In this document: positions 15,847-20,989 of the stretch, piece by piece
Layout: each line of letters opens with the position of its first letter
How positions within the stretch are numbered: position 1 is the first letter of the stretch
Virus record (IMG/VR): IMGVR_UViG_3300030103_003691
Coordinates: 1 to 21,742 of that record
DNA: 21,742 nt
Strand: one strand, 5' to 3'
DNA from: a virus
Position numbers and translations under genes: made by a program
The notes under the pieces: generated by a model
Database searches by the model: none
Told to the model about the DNA's origin: nothing
The model's input: only the letters and a program-made list of their open reading frames with translations

Positions 15847-15982
15847 AAAACTTTGGTATAAATTAATAAAGGAATTTGCAGATGGATCTTATATTGCTAA
15901 ACGACGGATTGTATCAATTAGTGGCTGTCACAAAGGAGATGATGGAGGGTATATCATTACTGGAAAAAGTAGATTGCTTTGA
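15776..15982 (+). CDS. Hypothetical small protein, overlapping both neighbours
   Basis: This 68-residue protein begins MEKLLDRINETAINYQKTGD, with a regular helical start (LDRINETAINYQKTGDEKYK, then KLWYKLIKEFA) and a more beta-like end (RRIVSISGCHKGDDGGYIITG). Composition and periodicity look coding throughout. It overlaps the previous gene by 71 bases and the next by 101 bases, so either the neighbours' ends or part of this frame could be non-functional. Confidence 0.6.
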   Translation: MEKLLDRINETAINYQKTGDEKYKKLWYKLIKEFADGSYIAKRRIVSISGCHKGDDGGYIITGKSRLL

Positions 15983-16091
15983 TCTCTGTGATATACTACG
16001 TTTACATCTAGCCACATATTACGAGGCACCATACAATGTCCATGTCATGAACGATGACACCGGACATTTTTACGGATGTATCTGTCGTTAA
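15882..16091 (+). CDS. Hypothetical small protein
   Basis: The 69-residue product starts at the ATG of MDLILLNDGLYQLVAVTKEM, preceded by AAAGGA eight bases away. The C-terminal part (DILRLHLATYYEAPYNVHVM followed by NDDTGHFYGCICR) reads as an ordinary small domain. It overlaps the previous frame by 101 bases, and its TAA interlocks with the stop of the convergent minus-strand gene. No family recognised. Confidence 0.65.
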   Translation: MDLILLNDGLYQLVAVTKEMMEGISLLEKVDCFDLCDILRLHLATYYEAPYNVHVMNDDTGHFYGCICR

Positions 16092-16306
16092 ATGGTAGAA
16101 TTTTCCTTACAATCAAAGGCTGTGTAGATCCTAAATTCATCTATTGATTTTATATCAAAAGTTCTCAGTAATTCACTGGAATAGTCATAGCCATAAAAGG
16201 CACATTCATGGTAGGTATCAAACTCTATCACAGGGGTAGGTATTGACTTGCAATCGTTACCAGGAATTCCGCTACAGAGTAACATTAATAAAATAAATTT
16301 TGTCAT
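16088..16306 (-). CDS. Small secreted cysteine-containing protein on the opposite strand
   Basis: This 72-residue protein has a short signal-like start (MTKFILLMLLCSGIPGNDC), then IPTPVIEFDTYHECAFYGYD, a helix and an ending with EFRIYTAFDCKENSTI. Two or three cysteines (C19, about C34 and C66) could form disulfides. The FDTYHEC...F.C pattern resembles small secreted proteins I associate with marine phages. It is alone on the minus strand among plus genes: its stop interlocks with the upstream gene's stop, and its start codon abuts the -35 of a divergent promoter. No ribosome binding site is seen. Confidence 0.62.
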   Translation of the reverse strand: MTKFILLMLLCSGIPGNDCKSIPTPVIEFDTYHECAFYGYDYSSELLRTFDIKSIDEFRIYTAFDCKENSTI

Positions 16307-16333
16307 TGACTTTTAATATTATTATCCTATATT
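16306..16333 (+). promoter_or_regulatory. Sigma70-like promoter
   Basis: TTGACT (16306-16311), 16 bases, TATATT (16328-16333). The -10 is embedded in TTATCCTATATTA, close to the promoter at 15036. The leader to the gene at 16361 carries ACGAAAGGA, the same ribosome-binding string as the gene at 21644 (ACGAAAGG). Confidence 0.72.
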
Positions 16334-16360
16334 ATCATCATTAATAAACGAAAGGATCAC

Positions 16361-16534
16361 ATGACTGATATAACTAAATATCGCAATGTTTCACTAACAC
16401 ATGAAACATACAAGACTTTGATTAGGTTGTCTAAGGTATTATTGCCCGATGCACAATTGTCTATCTCAAAAACGATAGAATCAATAGCAAATGAGAAAGT
16501 AAAAAAACTTAATGGAAAGATGGGACAAAAATAA
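16361..16534 (+). CDS. Possible ribbon-helix-helix regulator
   Basis: This 57-residue protein begins MTDITKYRNVSLTHETYKTL. A short beta-like strand (YRNVSLT) is followed by two helices (HETYKTLIRLSKVLL and SISKTIESIANEKVKKL), the outline of a ribbon-helix-helix (Arc/CopG-like) DNA-binding protein. It has its own promoter, consistent with a small regulator. The fold is inferred from pattern only. Its TAA overlaps the next ATG by one base (TAATG). Confidence 0.7.
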   Translation: MTDITKYRNVSLTHETYKTLIRLSKVLLPDAQLSISKTIESIANEKVKKLNGKMGQK

Positions 16535-16683
16535 TGTTTACTATAACCGAAGAACAGAGAAAACAATTATTAGCTTACATGTGGCAAAGACCGTACGGTG
16601 AAGTTGCACAGCACATAGCGATGTTAGCATCATTAAAACCAACAGAAAGTAAAAAGGATGAGTCAAAAAAAGATCTGTCCTAA
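16534..16683 (+). CDS. Small helical phage protein, hypothetical
   Basis: This 49-residue protein (MFTITEEQRKQLLAYMWQRP, then YGEVAQHIAMLASLKP and a Lys/Ser/Asp-rich tail) is predicted helical. The (F/M)xITEEQRxxLLxYxxxRPxxEVAxxIxxL pattern looks familiar from marine phage genomes as a stand-alone short protein of unknown function. It overlaps the following gene by 26 bases. Confidence 0.7.
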   Translation: MFTITEEQRKQLLAYMWQRPYGEVAQHIAMLASLKPTESKKDESKKDLS

Positions 16684-16852
16684 CTGTCAAGGTAATGGTT
16701 TTGTTAAAACACACAAGGCCGCAAACCCTGCAAATGATACAGTGATGCAATGTACCATCTGCAATTCGGAAGGAGAAATACATGATAAGGAATTTGATGA
16801 GTATTTTGATACTCACCCTTTGCTTAAGCCATTGCAGCGTAAGCTCCACTGA
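16658..16852 (+). CDS. DnaJ-type zinc-finger-like small protein
   Basis: This 64-residue protein has CPNCQGNG (7-14) and CTICNSEGE (32-40), two CxxC-x-G-x-G-like half repeats as in the cysteine-rich domain of DnaJ, so one zinc site is likely. There is no J domain. The C-terminal third is acidic then basic. Such minimal zinc fingers are common in phages, with unknown partners. Confidence 0.78.
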   Translation: MSQKKICPNCQGNGFVKTHKAANPANDTVMQCTICNSEGEIHDKEFDEYFDTHPLLKPLQRKLH

Positions 16853-16893
16853 CATGCTTGACATTGGAGCAGGAATATATAGTGGGGTGACTC

Positions 16894-17079
16894 ATGAGCG
16901 ATAAAGGACCAAATGATCTAGAGTACAGGATAGAGTTTTTAACTAACCAAAACGACTATCTAAAACGATCTAACAGAAAACTAGTAGAGAAGAACAAGGT
17001 ATTGGAGGAGGAGTTTGATAGATTATTGGAGGAGAATAATAACTTTAGACTCGTCAGGAATCAAGGAAAGGTTCTGTGA
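16894..17079 (+). CDS. Short coiled-coil protein
   Basis: This 61-residue protein begins MSDKGPNDLEYRIEFLTNQN. Residues about 8-52 keep heptad spacing with Leu, Ile and Val at a/d positions (LEYRIEFL, LKRSNRKLVEKNKVLEEEF, LLEENNNF), so a coiled coil is expected. GGGGTG precedes the ATG. A TTGACA at 16858 lies upstream, but the nearest -10-like TATAGT is only 14 bases away. Its TGA overlaps the GTG start of the endonuclease gene. Confidence 0.72.
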   Translation: MSDKGPNDLEYRIEFLTNQNDYLKRSNRKLVEKNKVLEEEFDRLLEENNNFRLVRNQGKVL

Positions 17080-17510
17080 TAAGTGAGGTAGACATAGCCT
17101 ATATCGCAGGACTCTTTGATGGCGAGGGCTCAATACATTTCAAACGTGGCATAGAGAAGAAAAAGAAACATCGAGGCAAACCAGGATACAGATTATCAAA
17201 TAGTCTAAGATTATCCATGGAAATAACCATGACCGATGAGTCTGTTTTAATCTGGCTTCATGAAGTGTTAGGTGTTGGTACATTGAACCGTAAACCCAGA
17301 AAAGGTAGACGAAAGGATGGCACGAAGTATCTGATGCAATACCGATGGCGATGTGTGTTCAGAGACGCTTATCATGTATGCTGTCTGATATGGCCGTTTG
17401 CTCATACAAAGCTACCTAAGATACAGGAAGTGATAGAACATTACTCAACGCAAAATAGAGAGAATGTGATAGAGTTGGATAAGTATAGAAAGGCCATAAG
17501 TTCAGAATGA
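17076..17510 (+). CDS. LAGLIDADG homing endonuclease-like protein
   Basis: This 144-residue protein has one LAGLIDADG motif, IAGLFDGEGSIHF (about 9-21), with Asp/Glu near its end acting as the usual metal ligand. A beta-rich basic DNA-binding region (about 25-110, many Arg and Lys) and a C-terminal helix follow. One motif means it would work as a homodimer. The GTG start overlaps the previous stop (GTGA). It is free-standing, with no sign of an intron or intein around it, and is tightly coupled to the next gene, so it may be a domesticated or mobile nuclease. Basic patches and more G+C-rich codons distinguish it from the flanking accessory genes. Confidence 0.85.
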   Translation: MISEVDIAYIAGLFDGEGSIHFKRGIEKKKKHRGKPGYRLSNSLRLSMEITMTDESVLIWLHEVLGVGTLNRKPRKGRRKDGTKYLMQYRWRCVFRDAYHVCCLIWPFAHTKLPKIQEVIEHYSTQNRENVIELDKYRKAISSE

Positions 17511-17608
17511 TTACGGTCGGATATGGTATTGGTATGTTTGCCTATAATATGGTATGTCTGTTGATAGGTTTGATGATAATATACTACTTTATAAGAAATA
17601 TAAAATGA
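17507..17608 (+). CDS. Single-pass membrane microprotein
   Basis: The frame encodes 33 residues, MITVGYGIGMFAYNMVCLL followed by IGLMIIYYFIRNIK: one hydrophobic helix with a basic C-terminal end. Its start overlaps the endonuclease stop by 4 bases, and its TGA overlaps the ATG of the exonuclease gene. The tiling on both sides supports translation. Function unknown; a membrane-active peptide is possible. Confidence 0.55.
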   Translation: MITVGYGIGMFAYNMVCLLIGLMIIYYFIRNIK

Positions 17609-18294
17609 GATGGAATAGACTGTACGAGTACCCGGCTTCGATGCGAAGTTCGATCGAGGGCAAGCGTCATTACGAGATAACTGGCGAAAAGTTACCAAGT
17701 GTTACGACGATATTATCCGCAACACAGAGTGATGAGAAGAGAGAATCTATAGCCAGGTGGACATCTAGGGTAGGCGAGCAGGAGGCGGAAAGGGTCCGGG
17801 ATCAGGCGGCCAGCCGCGGTACAAACATGCACCTACATTTAGAGCGGTATATAGAAGGTAAGGGACACAAGGATCTGACCGACGAGGGTCAGGTGGCAGG
17901 CGACATGGCTCAGGTGATAATTGATAAGGGTTTATGCGATCTTTCTGAGATATGGGGCAGTGAGGTTACCCTATATTACCCAGGGTTGTACGCAGGTGCT
18001 ACAGACCTGGTTGGTGTATATGACTATGAGGATTCAATTGTTGACTTCAAACAATCGAACAAGCCCAAGCGTAAGGAGTGGATCGACGACTATTTCATGC
18101 AGCTGGGGGCATATGCGATGGCGCATAACCAGGTTTATGACACGGAGATCACACAGGGAGTCATATTGATGTGTACTCCAGACAAATATTTCCAAAAGTT
18201 TCAGATAAAAGGCAGAGAGTTTATCAGATATCAGCACAGATTCCTAGAGAGACTTGACAAGTATTATAATGGCCGAAATAAGGCAGAATCATAA
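17605..18294 (+). CDS. PD-(D/E)XK exonuclease, MGME1-like
   Basis: The 229-residue product starts at the ATG of MRWNRLYEYPASMRSSIEGK. Key features: LPSVTTILSAT (30-40), WTSRVGEQEAERVRDQAASR (52-71), a Thr-His region TNMHLHLERYI, then the nuclease core GSEVTLYYPGLYAGATDLVG (D134), DSIVDFKQS (D147, K149) and YFMQLGAYA (Q166). This order matches the RecB-like/MGME1 exonuclease family, which degrades ssDNA ends. A further upstream in-frame TTG (17554) would run through the membrane microprotein and is rejected. It may process phage DNA during recombination or degrade host DNA. Confidence 0.9.
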   Translation: MRWNRLYEYPASMRSSIEGKRHYEITGEKLPSVTTILSATQSDEKRESIARWTSRVGEQEAERVRDQAASRGTNMHLHLERYIEGKGHKDLTDEGQVAGDMAQVIIDKGLCDLSEIWGSEVTLYYPGLYAGATDLVGVYDYEDSIVDFKQSNKPKRKEWIDDYFMQLGAYAMAHNQVYDTEITQGVILMCTPDKYFQKFQIKGREFIRYQHRFLERLDKYYNGRNKAES

Positions 18295-18563
18295 AATTGC
18301 CACAATTAAAAAGTGAGGTTTTATGCGGTTGATCACCAGCCTATAGGTTTTTGGATATTGTTAAATTTGCGATTTGGGTTTAGAAAAAGAGAGGTGATCT
18401 GGCACTTTGGTGATCAGCAAGGAATACCAATGGTTTTAGAGCATAGGATTTTATGTGTATTATCCTATGTAATCGTTTAAATAGGGGCCGCGCGGGTACT
18501 TTGGATTTGATTTTTGCATTTAAAATTCTGGAAAACCTATAGGGGTGATGATAAGAAGATGGT
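18295..18563 (+). other. Gene-free stretch with nested inverted repeats
   Basis: No convincing coding frame is present on either strand. Inverted repeats: GATCACC...CCTATAGGTTTT (18331-18351) pairs with AAAACCTATAGGGGTGAT (18532-18549). CATAGGAT (18442-18449) pairs with ATCCTATG (18462-18469) across a 12-base loop. GGTGATC occurs twice more at 18393 and 18409. A GC island, GGGGCCGCGCGGGTAC, lies at 18484-18499. The layout suggests a structured RNA or a recombination/replication site; neither can be decided here. Confidence 0.6.
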
Positions 18564-18854
18564 ATGCCAAAGAAAAGAAGAAAAAGAAATGTGTTTGATG
18601 TTGCAACAGACATACCTTATCCAAAGGTAAGAGTTGAATGGATAGATTGTGTCAGTGATTCCGCATGGGCTACAGACAAGGAGTTTGATAAAATGAAGTT
18701 AGCTACACCTGTAAATGAAGGTTGGTTGTATTCAAAAGATAAGAAGTCAATCAAATTGTTTGCATCTTATGATAAGGATGAAGATGGAATTACTTTTGGT
18801 GATAGAACAATGATACCTACACCTTGGGTTAAAAAGGTTACAAAAATTAATTAA
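18564..18854 (+). CDS. Conserved phage hypothetical protein
   Basis: This 96-residue protein begins MPKKRRKRNVFDVATDIPYP, a basic start followed by a compact beta-rich region: VRVEWIDCVSDSAWATDKEF, then LFASYDKDEDGITFGDRTMIP and PWVKK. The ending (GDRTMIPTPWV) looks familiar from marine phages. It follows the structured noncoding stretch, has no strong ribosome binding site, and converges on the terminase gene with an 8-base overlap of their ends. Confidence 0.78.
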   Translation: MPKKRRKRNVFDVATDIPYPKVRVEWIDCVSDSAWATDKEFDKMKLATPVNEGWLYSKDKKSIKLFASYDKDEDGITFGDRTMIPTPWVKKVTKIN

Positions 18855-19362
18855 GTTTTTTTAGTCTAGGTAATCTTTTTTCTTTTACTCTCTCTTTAAC
18901 ATCTTCGGCTTTGACATCCTCTAACAGTGGTGAGTATTCTTCCAATATGCTTTTGAGTTCTTTCTCCATCTCCTCTTTGGACATGTCATCTAACTTACCA
19001 GTTCTGATTATCTTCTGTTCTACGTATAACCCTGCTGCCTTACCTCTTGCTACCTCAGCATTGTTTGCAGCCGAGAAAGCACCTTTCTTTAGTGCCTCCT
19101 GTCTGATCTTACCTAGTTCTGCTATATGTCTCTCGTAAGTGACCTCATATTTCTTTTGAAATTCTTCTCTGACCTCACCTATGTATTTTACCACGAGTGG
19201 ATATATTTTTGGGTTCTGTAATTCATATGCTGTCTGCCTTGCCCTATCCTTCTCATAGCCTGCTTCGATAGCACATTCATAGGCATACTTACGTCCCTCG
19301 TTTGTAACCAATAGGTTGGCAAACTTTCTTTGCATTTCTGTTAATTTCTTCGGTACTCCCAT
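18847..19362 (-). CDS. terS: Terminase small subunit
   Basis: The product has 171 residues from the ATG of MGVPKKLTEMQRKFANLLVT. The N-terminal part (LTEMQRKFANLLVTNEGRK, then YECAIEAGYEKDRARQTAYE followed by LQNP) is the helix-turn-helix region typical of small terminases. The centre (RHIAELGKIRQEALKKGAFS followed by AANNAEVARGKAAGLYVEQK) is the oligomerisation coiled coil. The C-terminal tail is charged. TerS binds pac or cos DNA and hands it to TerL, which is not in this window. A TTG at 19398 would add 12 residues read through a palindromic promoter and is rejected. It is on the minus strand, separate from structural genes. Confidence 0.85.
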   Translation of the reverse strand: MGVPKKLTEMQRKFANLLVTNEGRKYAYECAIEAGYEKDRARQTAYELQNPKIYPLVVKYIGEVREEFQKKYEVTYERHIAELGKIRQEALKKGAFSAANNAEVARGKAAGLYVEQKIIRTGKLDDMSKEEMEKELKSILEEYSPLLEDVKAEDVKERVKEKRLPRLKKLN

Positions 19363-19365
19363 AGC

Positions 19366-19398
19366 TTGACTTTTAACGTTACATGACGTAAAAGTCAA
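19366..19398. promoter_or_regulatory. Palindrome carrying two face-to-face promoters, leaderless both ways
   Basis: The arms TTGACTTTTA and TAAAAGTCAA enclose 13 bases containing ACGT twice. Reading plus: TTGACT (19366-19371), 17 bases, TAAAAG (19389-19394), 7 bases, ATG at 19402. Reading minus: TTGACT, 17 bases, TAAAAG, 7 bases, ATG at 19362. The layout is identical both ways, so each -35 overlaps the other strand's -10, and transcription would begin at or next to each start codon. No ribosome binding site is present on either side. Confidence 0.7.
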
Positions 19399-19401
19399 TC
19401 A

Positions 19402-19644
19402 ATGATAAGTGCAAGAGTATTAGCAAATCAGCTAAATAATTTTTTAAAATCACCAACATGTCAGAATGCTAGGGTGCAGGTCAAACTACCAAGAGGTGAG
19501 TTTCATTCTCCTGATGGTCACTTCGATATAAAATCAATAACATTGTTTGAGAATAATATAATAGGGTCTAGAGAATCCCATAGATTGGTCATCGAGATAG
19601 CCTCTGAGAGTTGGAGAATGGGTACAGTCAAAAAGAAAGTGTAA
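19402..19644 (+). CDS. Conserved phage hypothetical protein
   Basis: This 80-residue protein begins MISARVLANQLNNFLKSPTC. A short helical start is followed by strands (ARVQVKLPRGEFHSPDGHFD, ITLFENNIIGS, HRLVIEIASE). I have seen the MISARxLAxQLxxF and VQVKLP elements in marine phages but know no function. It is divergent from the terminase across the palindromic promoter and apparently leaderless. Confidence 0.8.
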   Translation: MISARVLANQLNNFLKSPTCQNARVQVKLPRGEFHSPDGHFDIKSITLFENNIIGSRESHRLVIEIASESWRMGTVKKKV

Positions 19645-19657
19645 CGTCAAAAATAAG

Positions 19658-20020
19658 ATGGGACCAGAGGCAAAATTCTACCAATATTTTAAGAAAAACA
19701 CACCGAATATATCTTACACAAGAATAGAAAATACAACATCATTAGGCACACCAGATGTGTTGGCATACAATAAAAACAATACATTTTTCACAATTGAATT
19801 TAAAGTTACAAAACGTTATTCTGTGAGGTTCTCACCCCATCAAATTTCCTTTCATGTGAGACATCCGAAGAACAGTTTCATCCTAGTCAAGACCCCTGAT
19901 GCTTGTGGCTTGAAACTTTATGAGGGGTTCAGGATTCGTGAGCTTGCCGCTTGCGGCTTGAAGCTTGATGCTTGCGGCTTGGGGCTTGAAGCTTGTCGCT
20001 TGCGGCTTGAGAGCTTGTAG
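19658..20020 (+). CDS. PD-(D/E)XK nuclease (resolvase-like) with repeat-encoded C-terminus
   Basis: This 120-residue protein has a small nuclease core: ISYTRIENTTSLGTPDVLAY (18-37, E24 and D33), TIEFKV (45-50, E47 and K49) and FSPHQISFH (58-66, Q62), the E, D...ExK...Q pattern of VRR-NUC/archaeal Hjc-like nucleases, which cut branched or junction DNA. The core ends near residue 80. Residues 80-120 (ACGLKLYEG... ELAACGLKLDACGLGLEACR) are encoded by a GCTTGNN heptanucleotide array and look like an added tail. The last 92 bases overlap a convergent minus-strand gene. Confidence 0.82.
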   Translation: MGPEAKFYQYFKKNTPNISYTRIENTTSLGTPDVLAYNKNNTFFTIEFKVTKRYSVRFSPHQISFHVRHPKNSFILVKTPDACGLKLYEGFRIRELAACGLKLDACGLGLEACRLRLESL

Positions 20021-20023
20021 CTT
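19901..20023. repeat. GCTTGNN heptanucleotide tandem array, large copy
   Basis: Two units at 19901-19914 are followed by a decayed gap, then nine perfect tandem heptamers from 19942 to 20004 (GCTTG followed by CC, CG, AA, AT, CG, GG, AA, TC, CG). An eight-base unit (20005-20012) and one more unit (20013-20019) follow. Two further units lie at 20059-20072. The first five bases are invariant while the last two vary freely. Confidence 0.93.
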
Positions 20024-20255
20024 CTTCGATATCGTTGTGTGGAACTGTTTCCTCTATAGCTTGTTGCTTGAGGCCCGGACCAGGTGCACGCTGCACTGGC
20101 GCCGTCGCGCTCGCTCCGCTAATGACCTGATCCGAATTTGAGACTGAGCGTCCGGGCTTATCTAGAATCCTCTGGAGCTCCTGTTGAGTCTCTTTATTAC
20201 GCTTGCGTAATTCTTTATAATAGTTTGGGTGTCTAAACATTTTAGTGAATTCCAT
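19929..20255 (-). CDS. Hypothetical basic protein with repeat-encoded C-terminus
   Basis: This 108-residue protein begins MEFTKMFRHPNYYKELRKRN. Residues about 5-35 (HPNYYKELRKRNKETQQELQ) look like a conserved helical unit. The rest is low-complexity: an Ala/Ser/Pro linker, then Gln/Ala/Ser/Lys-rich units (SSQAASDKLQAPSRKHQASS) encoded by the complement of the GCTTGNN array. The start overlaps the Gp88-like gene by 14 bases; a second ATG at 20240 (MFRHPNYY) is also possible. The N-terminal part is likely real; the tail may be a by-product of the repeat. Confidence 0.6.
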   Translation of the reverse strand: MEFTKMFRHPNYYKELRKRNKETQQELQRILDKPGRSVSNSDQVISGASATAPVQRAPGPGLKQQAIEETVPHNDIEEATSSQAASDKLQAPSRKHQASSRKRQAHES

Positions 20256-20844
20256 ATGATATATTTTTTATTTCAGAATTCCAACAATTTCTACAGGTGC
20301 CGCATTCATTGTTTTGCTGCGGGGCTGGACAGTTGGCGCCGTTATTCACCACGGTCGAGTAGTGCTCGAAGCTGCCCGCTGGTTCCTGGTCCACCATCGG
20401 CATACTAAATCTTATGATAAGGTTTTCAGGCTTGCTGGCCTGGTGCTTCTGGATCCATGCCTCACGTGTCGGCAGCCAGTGACGCTTGTCAGGTGTCAAC
20501 CTGCATACCTCGTAAATTTTTTCTAAGTGATCAAGATCCTGTACATCCCCTGAGTCGTGCCATCTAAATACATCAGGCTTCTTGCTGTTGATCAGGTGAG
20601 CCATTGCCTGGACCCATTGCGGGTGATTGATGGCTGCCAGCCTTCGATACTGTGCATCCTGAACAACCTTGAAGACATAACAACCTTTGAGCGCATAACA
20701 GTCATAGCAGGTGCTGCCTTTAATGTTTCTGAGCTTGGAGCCTGTCTTGCATTCCTTCGCAGGTAAACCTATCGACCAGCCAGGCATCTTTGACGGCTTG
20801 CTCAGGCTGCCGCCTATAATCTTTAATGCTTCATCTGTTTTCAT
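20242..20844 (-). CDS. Gp88-family (mycobacteriophage D29 Gp88-like) phage protein
   Basis: This 200-residue protein has two Cys clusters (C32, C46, C49, C55 and C172, C181, C184, C187) and a central FRWHDSGDVQDLDHLEKIYE (93-112), RHWLPTREAW (121-130) and IIRFSMPM. The combination of GSTCYDCYALKG, HDSGD, WLPTRE and CPAPQQNNECGTCRNCW fits the Gene Product 88 family. The conserved Cys sets imply metal or Fe-S binding; the activity is not known. Composition is richer in G+C than most of the window. It overlaps the small upstream gene by 14 bases. Confidence 0.75.
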   Translation of the reverse strand: MKTDEALKIIGGSLSKPSKMPGWSIGLPAKECKTGSKLRNIKGSTCYDCYALKGCYVFKVVQDAQYRRLAAINHPQWVQAMAHLINSKKPDVFRWHDSGDVQDLDHLEKIYEVCRLTPDKRHWLPTREAWIQKHQASKPENLIIRFSMPMVDQEPAGSFEHYSTVVNNGANCPAPQQNNECGTCRNCWNSEIKNISYGIH

Positions 20845-20989
20845 CTATAACCTCGTATTCTAACCAGCCATTGGCTTCATCGACGCCCATCATAAAATAC
20901 TTTAGCTGTTCATTAGTTTTAAATTCATAAGATTTTTTATCCTGAGGTTCTTTATCAGTGCCCCAGTGTATAGTTATTTGTTTAGTCAT
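20831..20989 (-). CDS. Small phage protein, hypothetical
   Basis: This 52-residue protein, MTKQITIHWGTDKEPQDKKS then YEFKTNEQLKYFMMGVDEAN then GWLEYEVIDENR, is acidic. The (T/I)xxWGxD...YxFK...ExxxFxxGVDExNGWxEYE pattern looks like a conserved small phage family. AGGAG lies about eight bases before the ATG, and a TTGACA-N17-TATAGG promoter lies just upstream, making it the first gene of the minus-strand Gp88 operon. Function unknown. Confidence 0.8.
   Translation of the reverse strand: MTKQITIHWGTDKEPQDKKSYEFKTNEQLKYFMMGVDEANGWLEYEVIDENR

Noticed and set aside
16858-16883. TTGACA before the coiled-coil gene as a promoter
   Set aside because: The only -10-like sequence (TATAGT) is 14 bases away, too close for a standard promoter; not listed as a feature.
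17554-17604. Upstream start for the MGME1-like exonuclease
   Set aside because: This is a TTG codon inside the membrane microprotein frame; the ATG at 17605 is coupled to the upstream stop and gives a normal family start.
18380-18613. 77-codon minus-strand frame across the noncoding stretch
   Set aside because: It has no ribosome binding site or domain, runs through the hairpins and GC island, and overlaps the start of the gene at 18564. Kept as noncoding, with some doubt.
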